In this document: piece after piece, positions 47,818 to 55,996 of the stretch
Numbering within the stretch: the first letter of the stretch is position 1
How the letters are laid out: every line of letters begins with the position of its first letter
From: Actinomycetota bacterium
Lineage (GTDB): Bacteria; Actinomycetota; Actinomycetes; S36-B12; UBA10799
DNA: 64,000 nt
NCBI GenBank assembly: GCA_020636995.1
Contig: JACJWU010000006.1
Span: 186,001-250,000 of the forward strand
Reading direction: 5' to 3'
Position numbers and translations under genes: made by a program
The notes under the pieces: model-generated
Told to the model about the DNA's origin: nothing
Database searches by the model: none
Seen by the model: the letters and a program-made list of their open reading frames with translations, nothing else

Positions 47818-50007
47818 ATGGACGTGGATTCTGTGACGACTCCCGCCACGCCCGCGTCAAAACTGCGCCCACCACGGGTCCGTCACGTCGAACTGACTCG
47901 CGAGGACTTGCTGTCGGATCCGAAGATCCTCCAGGCCGAGGTGCTCGCCATCTGCGCACCCGCCGGGTACGGGAAGACCACGCTCGCGATCCAATGGGCC
48001 TCGCGCGCAGATCGATCGACCATCTGGCTGACCCTCGATGAGGCCGACAACGACCCGGTCGTGCTCATGTCTAGCGTCCTTGCCGGTGCGCGGCACGCAG
48101 GTTTCGACCTTCCCAGCCCGGCAGAATCACTCACATCCTCCGAACCGGCGTTCACGCGACGGGTTCTGACGGACTTCCGGCAGGTCATCGGACGACTGGC
48201 TGAGCCCGTAACGGTCGTCCTGGACGACGTGCACGTCATCGATGACGCCCAGTGTCGACGGATCCTCAGCGCGTTGGTCGATGAGTTGCCCATCGGCTCG
48301 CAACTCGCCCTCGTCGGGCGGAGTCTGAACGGGGCTACGCTGCCCCTGTGGCGCGGACAGGGCCGCGTGGTCGACATCACCGGACCGGACCTGCAGTTCG
48401 ACACGGACCTGACCCGCAGCGCCTTGGGGCAGTTCACGGAGATGCCGGTGTCCGACGCGGTTGCCGAGATGGTGCAGACCACAACCCAGGGGTGGCCCGT
48501 GGCCGTCTTCCTCATGTCCGAGCGCCCCGCCGGCATCTCGTCGGCGGTCGCGGCTCCCGGTCCCGGGGCGATCGATGAGTTCATCGAGACCGAGATCCTG
48601 CAACCGATGCCGGAGGAAGTGCGCCGCTTCGTCTGCGAGACCGCCGCTCTGGGTGTCGTGAACGCGGACCTCGCAGAGTACGCGACCGGAACTGTGGGGG
48701 CGGCCCACATGCTCGGCACGCAGATCACCACGGTCCTCATCCAGCGGACCGTGGACGGCTGGTACGGCTACCACCCGCTGATGCGCGAGTGCGCGACGGG
48801 GATCATGTCGCGAGATGCTCCCGACCGCCTGCGCGAGATCTTCAGCCGTGCCGCCCGGTGGCACCTGCAGAACGGCCACTCGGACACCGCCGCACAGTAC
48901 GCTCTGACATCCGGTGACTGGCCGACCATGGGTGAGGTCATCTGGCCGGCGGCCCGGTTGTCGCTGCTGCGGGGCAGCACCAGGACCGTGCAGACGTGGC
49001 TGGCCCGCGCCGGCGACATCGCCGTCATGCGCGTGCCGCAGTTGAGCTTGACCGCAGCCTGGACGGGCCTGGCAACCGGCGACTTCGGCCAGACCCTGCG
49101 CTACGCCCGGTCGACTGTGGAGGCCATGCCTGATGGATGGCAGGACGACCTCTCCACGACCGACATCGCCCCGCACCTGGCACTGTTGCTCGCGGTGACC
49201 GGCTACGGTCTCGATGGAGCCGCTGAGGCCGCCGACCTCGCCGGTCGCGCCTGGGATACCGTGCACGCCGAGGATCCAATACAAGCGCTCGCCGCCGTGA
49301 TCACCGGGCTGAACCGCGCCCTCATAGGGGATCCTGGCGCACAGAGCGCGCTGAAGCAGGCATCGGCACTCGCCCGCTCGACGGGCATCCCCTCTTCCGA
49401 AGTGGAGTCACTGGCACTGCTCGGACTGGTGCAGATGGCCGACGGTCAGGACACGGCCGGTTGCGACTCCATCCAGGAGGCCACGACCTCATACGCCTTC
49501 CACGACCTGGACGAGATGATCTCGACGACCGGCGTCTTGAGGATGGCCCACGTCGCATCCACCGTCTTCCGAGGTCGCGTGGCCGACACCCATACGGCGA
49601 TCGAGGCGCTGCACCAGGTGCGGCCCGCTTTGGAGAGCGCGTTCCCCTGGTTCCGGCCCCTTTGCGGTGGAGTGCTCGCGTTCGCCGCGGTGCGAACCGG
49701 CGACACGAACGGATACCGGGAGTACGCCACCTGGTGTGAGGACTCGCGGGCGCCCGAGGCAGGGCTGTGCCGCAGATTGCTCGCACGCGCGGAGCATGAA
49801 TTCGCAGTGGCAAGCCCACTGCAGCAACTGAGTCCGGCCGAGTTGCGGGTCTGGGAACTGCTGAAGAGCCGGATGACCCTCAGCGAGATCGCCGACCAGC
49901 TCTTCCTCTCTCGCGAGACCGTCAAGAGCCATACGGTGTCGATCTACCGCAAGCTGGGCGTGGCCTCACGACGCCAAGCCCAGGACCTGGCCGAGTCCTG
50001 GGGCTGA
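47818..50007 (+). CDS. LAL-type (MalT-like) LuxR-family regulator
   Basis: 729 residues. The N-terminal STAND ATPase has Walker A CAPAGYGKTTLAIQW (46-60) and Walker B VTVVLDDVHVID. A long helical, TPR-like middle follows, and the C-terminal 60 residues are a LuxR HTH: LSPAELRVWELLKSRMTLSE then FLSRETVKSHTVSIYRKLG. GAAGGGAACGTG precedes the ATG. It is the only regulator in the 39.8-52.9 kb block and lies between the two AI-2E copies, so it is the candidate controller of that block. The signal is unknown. Confidence 0.92.
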   Translation: MDVDSVTTPATPASKLRPPRVRHVELTREDLLSDPKILQAEVLAICAPAGYGKTTLAIQWASRADRSTIWLTLDEADNDPVVLMSSVLAGARHAGFDLPSPAESLTSSEPAFTRRVLTDFRQVIGRLAEPVTVVLDDVHVIDDAQCRRILSALVDELPIGSQLALVGRSLNGATLPLWRGQGRVVDITGPDLQFDTDLTRSALGQFTEMPVSDAVAEMVQTTTQGWPVAVFLMSERPAGISSAVAAPGPGAIDEFIETEILQPMPEEVRRFVCETAALGVVNADLAEYATGTVGAAHMLGTQITTVLIQRTVDGWYGYHPLMRECATGIMSRDAPDRLREIFSRAARWHLQNGHSDTAAQYALTSGDWPTMGEVIWPAARLSLLRGSTRTVQTWLARAGDIAVMRVPQLSLTAAWTGLATGDFGQTLRYARSTVEAMPDGWQDDLSTTDIAPHLALLLAVTGYGLDGAAEAADLAGRAWDTVHAEDPIQALAAVITGLNRALIGDPGAQSALKQASALARSTGIPSSEVESLALLGLVQMADGQDTAGCDSIQEATTSYAFHDLDEMISTTGVLRMAHVASTVFRGRVADTHTAIEALHQVRPALESAFPWFRPLCGGVLAFAAVRTGDTNGYREYATWCEDSRAPEAGLCRRLLARAEHEFAVASPLQQLSPAELRVWELLKSRMTLSEIADQLFLSRETVKSHTVSIYRKLGVASRRQAQDLAESWG

Positions 50008-50039
50008 ACGTCAGCGCCGGATAAGGCAGCTGGCCGCAG

Positions 50040-50354
50040 TCAGCCGAGGATCTTCGCCTTCTGCGCGGCGAACTCCTCATCGGTGAGGATGCCCTGCTCG
50101 TGCAGTTCGCCGAGCTGCTTGAGCTGCTCGATCTTGTCATCCATGCCACCGGTGGCCGGTGCGGCAGCGGGGGCGGGCGCTGGCGGTGCGGCCTGCTGCG
50201 GTTGCTGCGGTTGCTGCGGTTGCTGCTGTTGCTGCTCCTGTTGCGCCTTCTTCTCCCAGCGCCCGTACTGACGACGGGAGACGCCGTTGGAGACGGCGGT
50301 CGCGGTTCCGGCGATGACGGCGGTGCGGGCAACGCCGCGGATCAGACCTGGCAT
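50040..50354 (-). CDS. SHOCT-domain protein with glutamine-rich linker
   Basis: 104 residues: a short hydrophobic start (MPGLIRGVARTAVIAGTATA), a Q/P/A-rich linker (EQQQQQPQQPQQPQQ), and a C-terminal SHOCT domain IEQLKQLGELHEQGILTDEE with FAAQKAKIL. SHOCT domains are short helical modules found at protein ends, probably for oligomerisation. The ATG overlaps the DUF6325 gene's stop as TGATG. The two form a gene pair widely seen in actinobacteria. Confidence 0.88.
   Translation of the reverse strand: MPGLIRGVARTAVIAGTATAVSNGVSRRQYGRWEKKAQQEQQQQQPQQPQQPQQAAPPAPAPAAAPATGGMDDKIEQLKQLGELHEQGILTDEEFAAQKAKILG
50193..50244. repeat. 9-bp/3-bp coding repeat in the SHOCT gene linker
   Basis: Direct copies of GGTTGCTGC (three in a row from about 50200, with partial copies on both sides) encode the repeated Gln-Gln-Pro linker on the minus strand. 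Because the unit is a multiple of three, copy-number change would lengthen or shorten the linker without a frameshift. Confidence 0.8.
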
Positions 50355-50809
50355 CAGGCGTTCTCCTCTTCCTGGGTTTCGAGTGCTGCGATGATTGCGT
50401 TGATCGGGATGCGGCCGTTGGCGATCAGGTCCGCTCCGGCCTTGCGCAGAGCGGTGGCGAAGGGCGCGGCCCACGTGTTCTCGTAGACCAAGATCGCCCC
50501 GATCGCACCGGGCGTCATGATCGACGCGGTCTCGGCGATGTCCTCGTCGTCGAGGATGCCGGTCGATGCACCTGCGAAGACCGCCAGATCGCCTGCCACA
50601 GCCTCTTGGATGTCGTTGAGGTCGATGACAGCGACATCGCCGTCAACGCTCTTGGCGATGATCGCCACGTCGAGGATGCGTACGATTCCGCGATCCACCA
50701 GGTCGATCAGGTGAGGCAGCGCCTCACCGGTCGGGTTTCCGTCGGGGTACTCGACGACGAGGTAGTCGATCGGTCCTAGTTGCACCTCGTCGGTGGTCTC
50801 TTCTGTCAT
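50354..50809 (-). CDS. DUF6325 (DUF1269-related) protein
   Basis: About 151 residues starting MTEETTDEVQLGPIDYLVVE, followed by EALPHLIDLVDRGIVRILDV, DLAVFAGASTGILDDED and ALRKAGADLIANGRIPI. This matches DUF6325, a family usually encoded next to a SHOCT protein. It shares the general layout of DUF1269 (a ferredoxin-like or stress-type fold), the domain fused to the sulfatase 10 kb away. AAGGGATGGAA before the ATG at 50809 decides the start over 50830. Function unknown. Confidence 0.85.
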   Translation of the reverse strand: MTEETTDEVQLGPIDYLVVEYPDGNPTGEALPHLIDLVDRGIVRILDVAIIAKSVDGDVAVIDLNDIQEAVAGDLAVFAGASTGILDDEDIAETASIMTPGAIGAILVYENTWAAPFATALRKAGADLIANGRIPINAIIAALETQEEENA

Positions 50810-50983
50810 TTCCATCCCTTCGCTGGACACCTCATCGTAAACGGATCCTGGCGCATCGACCCACCCCGTCGTTCGCGCCGGTCAGCGCAACCGTAGACGG
50901 GAGGCGACGAAGTCACCATCACCCGTGCAGGGTGAATCCCGCTGGTGCCGCAACACCCACCCACGTACGGCGAGAATAGGACC

Positions 50984-51553
50984 GTGCTGCAGGCCGCCCG
51001 GGAGATCGCCCATGAGATGTCGCAGGTCGACCGCGCCCTGTACGCCGCCGTGGCAGCGACCCCCACGCCCTATCTCGACGATGGACTGCGGAACCTGTCG
51101 CGGGCGGCAGACAAGTCCGTCCTGTGGATGGCGGTCGCCGGCGGCATGGCCGCGCTGGGTGGACCCCGTCAACGTCGGGCCGCTGCAACCGGCCTGGCCA
51201 GCATCGGGGTGGCCAGCCTGCTGGTGAACGCCGGTTTCAAGTCACTGGCCCGCCGCAAGCGGCCCGAGCGCCAGGAGGAACCGGGGGACCGGCACGTGCC
51301 CATGCCCTCCTCCACGTCGTTCCCATCGGGACACTCGGCCTCGGCGTTCGCCTTCGCGCAAGGGGTCTCCTCCGTCACACCCGAGTTGTCCGTCCCACTG
51401 CATCTGGCCGCGGTCGCGGTCGCCTACTCACGAGTGCACACCGGCGTTCACTACCCCGGTGATGTCGTAGCAGGCTCCATGATCGGCATCGTCACGGGTG
51501 GCGCGGTGGGCCGGGTATCCGGCCGCCGCGCGGCAAGCAGGCGCACCGTCTGA
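50984..51553 (+). CDS. PAP2-family lipid phosphatase
   Basis: About 189 residues. The three phosphatase motifs are in order: KSLARRKRPERQ (K-x6-R-P), SFPSGHSASAFAF (P-S-G-H) and SRVHTGVHYPGDVVAG (S-R-x5-H-x3-D). Hydrophobic helices surround them. It would dephosphorylate a lipid such as undecaprenyl or phosphatidyl phosphate at the membrane. Start GTG 50984 is preferred over 50945, which is only a few residues longer in conserved terms. It shares a divergent spacer with the DUF6325 gene. Confidence 0.9.
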   Translation: MLQAAREIAHEMSQVDRALYAAVAATPTPYLDDGLRNLSRAADKSVLWMAVAGGMAALGGPRQRRAAATGLASIGVASLLVNAGFKSLARRKRPERQEEPGDRHVPMPSSTSFPSGHSASAFAFAQGVSSVTPELSVPLHLAAVAVAYSRVHTGVHYPGDVVAGSMIGIVTGGAVGRVSGRRAASRRTV

Positions 51554-51624
51554 CACGCATGACGTCCGTAACCCTGAACGCCGTGGGCACGAGTAGCCTA
51601 TGAGCGCTCTGCAGAGGAGGAACC

Positions 51625-52854
51625 ATGGACGACAACGGCAAGCCCACCCCCGAAGCCGCATTCGGCGATGCCTTGCCCGAGCGCCCCGACATGGCACCGC
51701 CACCCCCGGTGGCCGAGGCGCCCGACTGGATAATGCCCATGGTCCGCAAGATCATCTGGCGGGTCGTGATCGTGCTGCTCGTGACCGCGCTACTGATCGT
51801 GATGGCGCTCAAGGCACGCAACCTCCTGAGCATGCTGTTCATCGCGGGGTTCTTCGGGATCGCGATGGAACCGGCCGTGAATCACCTCCACATGAAGCGG
51901 GGCATGAAACGCGGCGCGGCGACCGGGCTGGTCTTCGTGGTATCGGCGACCTTCCTGCTGGTGCTGGTCTTCGTCATGATCCCCGGTCTAGTGGCGGTGG
52001 CAGGTGAACTGTCCAACAGCCTCAAGGGCGCCATTCCTAAGATCAACGATCAGTTCGGCACCACCTTCCCGACCTCCAAGACCGACCCGGCCTTCGCGAC
52101 GGCGGAGGAGAACGTCAAGAACTGGCTCCAGGACCACGCCACCGATCTGATGGGCTTCGCAGGCAACACGATCGGACTGATGTTCCAGTTCTTCACCATC
52201 GCGATGTTCGCCTTCTACTTCGCGGCCGACGCCCCCCAGATCCGGCGCGCGATCCTGCGCAAGTTCGCCCCCGAGCAACAGCAGCGACTCGGCTGGGCCT
52301 GGGACACCGCGATCGAACAGACCGGCGGCTACCTCTACTCCCGACTGCTCCTCATGGTGATCAACGGCGGCTTGTTCTTCTTCGTCATGCTGCTGGTCGG
52401 TGTGTCATGGACGATCGCGCTCCCGATGGCCATCTTCGAGGGTTTCGTGGCAGAGTTCATCCCCGCTGTCGGAACCTACATCGGGGCTGCCGTGCCGATC
52501 CTTTTCACCTTGGTCATCCAGGGCCTGACCGCTGCGGTCATCCTGCTGATCTGGACGCTGATCTACCAGCAGTTGGAAAACTACTTCCTCAGCCCGAAGA
52601 TCAGCGCGAAGACCATGGAGATCAACGGTGGAGTCGCGTTCGGGGCGGCCATCGCCGGCGGTGCGATCGGCGGCCCGATGCTCGCATTCATGTCACTGCC
52701 GATCGCAGCACTGATCACGTCCTTCGTGAAGAACTTCTCGCGCCGCTATCCGCTGACGTACTTCTCGCCCTACGACGGCGATTACACCGAGAAGGACGAG
52801 GACGCGGCGATCGAGGCCAACCCGCATGTGGTGCGCGAGGTGCCCCAGGACTGA
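51625..52854 (+). CDS. AI-2E-family (PerM-like) membrane protein, copy 2
   Basis: 409 residues, aligning along its whole length with the protein at 46452-47705. By eye roughly four of five residues are identical, including the exact blocks HLHMKRGMKRGAATGLVF, LGWAWDTAIEQTGGYLYSR and YQQLENYFLSPKISAKTME. Differences concentrate in the N-terminal tail and helices. GAGGAGGAACC precedes the ATG. It is a recent paralogue by duplication; its distinct partner (PAP2 upstream rather than a maturase) may reflect specialisation. Confidence 0.92.
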   Translation: MDDNGKPTPEAAFGDALPERPDMAPPPPVAEAPDWIMPMVRKIIWRVVIVLLVTALLIVMALKARNLLSMLFIAGFFGIAMEPAVNHLHMKRGMKRGAATGLVFVVSATFLLVLVFVMIPGLVAVAGELSNSLKGAIPKINDQFGTTFPTSKTDPAFATAEENVKNWLQDHATDLMGFAGNTIGLMFQFFTIAMFAFYFAADAPQIRRAILRKFAPEQQQRLGWAWDTAIEQTGGYLYSRLLLMVINGGLFFFVMLLVGVSWTIALPMAIFEGFVAEFIPAVGTYIGAAVPILFTLVIQGLTAAVILLIWTLIYQQLENYFLSPKISAKTMEINGGVAFGAAIAGGAIGGPMLAFMSLPIAALITSFVKNFSRRYPLTYFSPYDGDYTEKDEDAAIEANPHVVREVPQD

Positions 52855-52879
52855 TGCCGGAACCCGCCCACCTGGGCAG

Positions 52880-53281
52880 TCAGCGCAGTTCCGCAGCTGC
52901 CTGCGCGATGACCTCCGGGTCGCCCGGGGTCGGGATCCATGGCAGTTCCAGCCCGTCGTTGCCCTCGTACCGGGGCACGACGTGGATGTGGAAGTGGAAC
53001 ACCGTCTGCCAGGCCGCGCTCCCGCAGGCGTTGACCAGGTTCACCCCGTCGGCGTCGAGGCGATCGATGGCACGCCGGGCGATCTGTTTCGCCAGCGCCG
53101 TACAGCGGGCGAGGTCGTCCTCATCGATCTCCATGAGGTCGGCGGCATGCTTCTTCGGGATGACAAGTGCGTGCCCCCGGGTGGCGGGGTTGATGTCCAT
53201 GAACGCCAGCGTGTGGTCGGTCTCGGCGATCACGGTGGCCGGCAGGTCACCGGCGACGATGGCGCAGAAGATGCACGTCAT
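52880..53281 (-). CDS. HIT-family nucleotide hydrolase
   Basis: 133 residues. The start MTCIFCAIVAGDLPATVIAE with the Zn-type Cys pair, HALVIPKKHAADLMEI, and the histidine triad VFHFHIHVVPR are typical HINT/HIT features. It would hydrolyse AMP-linked nucleotides such as Ap4A or AMP-lysine. The start at ATG 53281 fits the family. Divergent from the AlkC-like gene by 23 bases. Confidence 0.93.
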   Translation of the reverse strand: MTCIFCAIVAGDLPATVIAETDHTLAFMDINPATRGHALVIPKKHAADLMEIDEDDLARCTALAKQIARRAIDRLDADGVNLVNACGSAAWQTVFHFHIHVVPRYEGNDGLELPWIPTPGDPEVIAQAAAELR

Positions 53282-53304
53282 GGCGTGAGCATAGGCTGTC
53301 CGAC

Positions 53305-54366
53305 GTGGCACCGCCCCTGAAGGACCAGTTCGGCCCGGCAGTGGTCGAGCGGATAGCCGACACCCTGCCGGTCGACCGCGATTCGTTCATCGCCGCCTGC
53401 CTGTCCGGGTTCGCGGATCTCGAACTCATGGCCCGTGCCCGCCACGTCGCCGACGTCATGCACACCCACCTCGACCCTGATCCCGCTGTGGCCGTGCAGC
53501 AGGTTCACACCGCGATCGGGACCGAACGGCTTCCCGGGATGTCCGCCTTCTTCTACAACCCGCACTCGGCGTTCATCGGGGCCTACGGACTGCCTGCGTT
53601 CGACGCATCGATGGCCGCGATGTACGACCTCACGAAGGTCTTCACCGCCGAGTTCTGCGTCCGTCCCTTCCTCCAGGAGGACCCCCGCACGATGGACCAT
53701 CTGCGGGCTTGGGCAGGCGACCCCGATGAGCATGTGCGGCGTTTGGTGAGCGAGGGAACCCGACCGCGGCTGCCCTGGGCCCAGCGACTGCCTGGCTTCA
53801 TCGCCGATCCGCAGCCCGTCATCGAGTTACTGGACCTACTGAAGGATGACGGCTCGGACTATGTGCTGCGCTCGGTCGGCAACAACCTGAACGACATCTC
53901 CAAGGACCATCCAGAGCTGGCCGTCGAGGTGGCCTCCCGATGGTCGCCGGGGCGCGCAGCGCTGATCCGGCGAGGGTTGCGGACTCTGATCAAAGACGGC
54001 GACCCGGCGGCTCTGGCCGTCCTGGGCTACGCGCCGAACCCGGCGACCGCCCACGCGGACCTGCCGACCGAGATCGCCATCGGAGACACGCTGCCCCTTG
54101 CTGTGGAACTACGGGGGCACGGGAAGGTCCTGCTGGACATCGCCGTGCACTTCGTGAAGGCCAACGGAACCACCTCCCGCAAGATCTTCAAAGGCGGTGA
54201 GGTCGACCTGGCGGGAACGGCCGTGATCCGCCGGACCATCAGTTTCGCCCAGCACAGCACACGCCGTCACTATCCAGGGCCGCACCGGGTCGAGGCGCTC
54301 ATCAATGGCCGGACGCAGGAACTCGGTGTCGTGCAGGTCCGGCCAACGCCGGTTTCCCCCGCGTAG
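53305..54366 (+). CDS. AlkC-like DNA alkylation repair glycosylase with Ig-like C-terminal domain
   Basis: 353 residues. The N-terminal two thirds are HEAT-like helices with the AlkC opening LKDQFGPAVVERIADTLP and later YVLRSVGNNLNDISKDHPEL. The last about 90 residues, from TEIAIGDTLPLAVELRGHGK, are beta-rich with repeated strand-turn pattern, matching the Ig-like domain of some AlkC enzymes. These remove 3-methyladenine without base flipping. The GTG start at 53305 has no clear ribosome site. Catalytic residues could not be assigned with certainty. Confidence 0.8.
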   Translation: MAPPLKDQFGPAVVERIADTLPVDRDSFIAACLSGFADLELMARARHVADVMHTHLDPDPAVAVQQVHTAIGTERLPGMSAFFYNPHSAFIGAYGLPAFDASMAAMYDLTKVFTAEFCVRPFLQEDPRTMDHLRAWAGDPDEHVRRLVSEGTRPRLPWAQRLPGFIADPQPVIELLDLLKDDGSDYVLRSVGNNLNDISKDHPELAVEVASRWSPGRAALIRRGLRTLIKDGDPAALAVLGYAPNPATAHADLPTEIAIGDTLPLAVELRGHGKVLLDIAVHFVKANGTTSRKIFKGGEVDLAGTAVIRRTISFAQHSTRRHYPGPHRVEALINGRTQELGVVQVRPTPVSPA

Positions 54367-54417
54367 GGTGATCCCCGGACGACCCGGACTGCAGCAGTCT
54401 GGGCACGGGAGGTCGAC

Positions 54418-55737
54418 ATGAGTGACGCCACCGGTGACGCGCAGATCCAGCAACTGCAGGAGCAGGTCGCGCAGTTGCAGAGCGAACTGGACTCGAAGCC
54501 GAGAGGGCACTGGATCCGGACGTTCTGGTCCACCGTGCTGATCGTGGTCGCGGTGATCCTGGCACCGCTGTCGGTGGTCTCCGTCTGGGCCCGCGGCGAA
54601 GTCACCGACACTCAACGCTATGTGGCGACGATGGCACCCCTGGCCGAGAACCCCGCCATCCAGGACGCGGTCGCCACGCGGATCACCGACGAGATCTTCA
54701 CGTACATCGATGTCTCAGCATTGGCCAACGAGGCGATCAGCACTCTCACATCGAACCGTGACCTCAATGCCCGGCAGACCGCCGCGCTGGAGGCACTCGC
54801 GGGCCCGCTGACCCAGGGGGTCGAGTCGTACACCGCGGATGCCGTGAACAAGGTGGTGCGTTCAGAGCAGTTCGCCGCCGCATGGAACGAGGCCAACACC
54901 CGCGTCCACGAGCGGCTCAACGCCGCCCTGACCGGCGACAACACGGACAACGCCGTGATGATCGAGAACAACCAGGTGGTCCTTGATCTCGGAAACCTGA
55001 TCACGCAGGTCAAGCAGATCCTGATCAGCAGGGGCTTCACCGTGGCGGAGCGGATCCCGACCACCGATGCCACCATCGTTCTGTTCGACGTGCCCAATGC
55101 CGCCACCGTGCAGACCGCCTACAACCTACTCAACACCGTGGGCTTCTGGCTGCCGATCATCGCGATGGTCCTCGCGCTCGTGGGCGTGTTCGTGTGCCAC
55201 ACCCCACGTAAGGCGTTGACCTGGCTCGGCTTCGGGCTCATGCTCTCCATGGCACTGGCCGTGTTACTGCTCGCCGTCGGCCGGACCGCCTATCTCGCCG
55301 AACTCCCGGACACCGTCAACTCGCAGGCGGCGATGGCCCTGTTCGATCAACTCACCGGATTCCTCAGGCAATCGTTGTGGGCAGGCGCAGCCGCGGGCCT
55401 GGTGCTCTTCCTCGCGGGATTGCTCCTTGGGCCGAATGCGTTGTCGACTGCGATCAGGTCGCTCCCGGTGGCTGCCGCCGCGGCGATCCAGCGCGGACTC
55501 GACGGTGTGGGCCTGCACATGGAGGGTGCCCGCGGGTGGGTGGCGGCCCAAGCCACCGGGCTGCGGATCGCGGTGTCGCTGGCCGGCCTGGTCTTCGTGA
55601 TGCTGCAGCGCTACAAGACCCCGGAGTTGATCCTGTGGACCACAGTCGGGGTGTTGGCCGTGCTGTTCGTGATCCAGATCCTCGCCTCCGGAACCGAGGA
55701 GGAGGAGATCGTGGTGGTCGAAGAGGTGCGGGCCTAG
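54418..55737 (+). CDS. Conserved membrane protein, unknown function
   Basis: 439 residues. A short coiled-coil start (IQQLQEQVAQLQSELDSK) is followed by a helix TVLIVVAVILAPLSVVSVWA, a soluble outer domain of about 170 residues (TDTQRYVATMAPLAENPAIQ; EQFAAAWNEANTRVHERLNA), and then three or more membrane helices (FWLPIIAMVLALVGVFVC; GFGLMLSMALAVLLLAVG; AAAGLVLFLAGLLLGP) and a final one before an acidic tail EEEEIVVVEE. The layout is common in actinobacteria. GGGAGGTCGAC precedes the ATG. I do not recognise a function. Confidence 0.85.
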   Translation: MSDATGDAQIQQLQEQVAQLQSELDSKPRGHWIRTFWSTVLIVVAVILAPLSVVSVWARGEVTDTQRYVATMAPLAENPAIQDAVATRITDEIFTYIDVSALANEAISTLTSNRDLNARQTAALEALAGPLTQGVESYTADAVNKVVRSEQFAAAWNEANTRVHERLNAALTGDNTDNAVMIENNQVVLDLGNLITQVKQILISRGFTVAERIPTTDATIVLFDVPNAATVQTAYNLLNTVGFWLPIIAMVLALVGVFVCHTPRKALTWLGFGLMLSMALAVLLLAVGRTAYLAELPDTVNSQAAMALFDQLTGFLRQSLWAGAAAGLVLFLAGLLLGPNALSTAIRSLPVAAAAAIQRGLDGVGLHMEGARGWVAAQATGLRIAVSLAGLVFVMLQRYKTPELILWTTVGVLAVLFVIQILASGTEEEEIVVVEEVRA

Positions 55738-55757
55738 CTGCGCCCTATCCCCCAGCA

Positions 55758-55862
55758 CAGCCGTTAGCACTTCTCGCCCATCACAGCCGTTAGCACTTCG
55801 CAGATCCGTTAGCGGTTGCGCGCCGCCGACACGCTCACCGATCTCGGAAGTGCTAACGGCTA
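55758..55862. repeat. Intergenic inverted-repeat cassette, CACTTC family (copy 2)
   Basis: Forward units CAGCCGTTAGCACTTC at 55758 and 55784 and GATCCGTTAGCGGTT at 55803, then reverse units (complements of GATCGGTGAGCGTGTC at 55828-55843 and of GCCGTTAGCACTTCCG at 55845-55860). The outer units pair perfectly over 13 bases. The neighbours are co-directional. Related to 10855-10938. Confidence 0.8.
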
Positions 55863-55868
55863 TGCCTT

Positions 55869-55951
55869 GGGTCACCGGCCGCCCTGGCCACCCCCCTGCC
55901 CTGGCCACCCGCCTGCCCTGGGCCACCGGCCGCCCTGGGCCACCGGCCGCG
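55869..55951. repeat. 17-bp minisatellite upstream of asd
   Basis: About five tandem copies of a 17-18-base unit close to GGGCCACCGGCCGCCCT, with small changes, directly after the CACTTC cassette. It lies 45 bases before the asd start codon, so it is likely transcribed as leader or abuts the promoter. Confidence 0.8.
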
Positions 55952-55996
55952 TAACGCCTGCGCCCGCCCACACCGGCGCCCGATACCCTGGAACGC

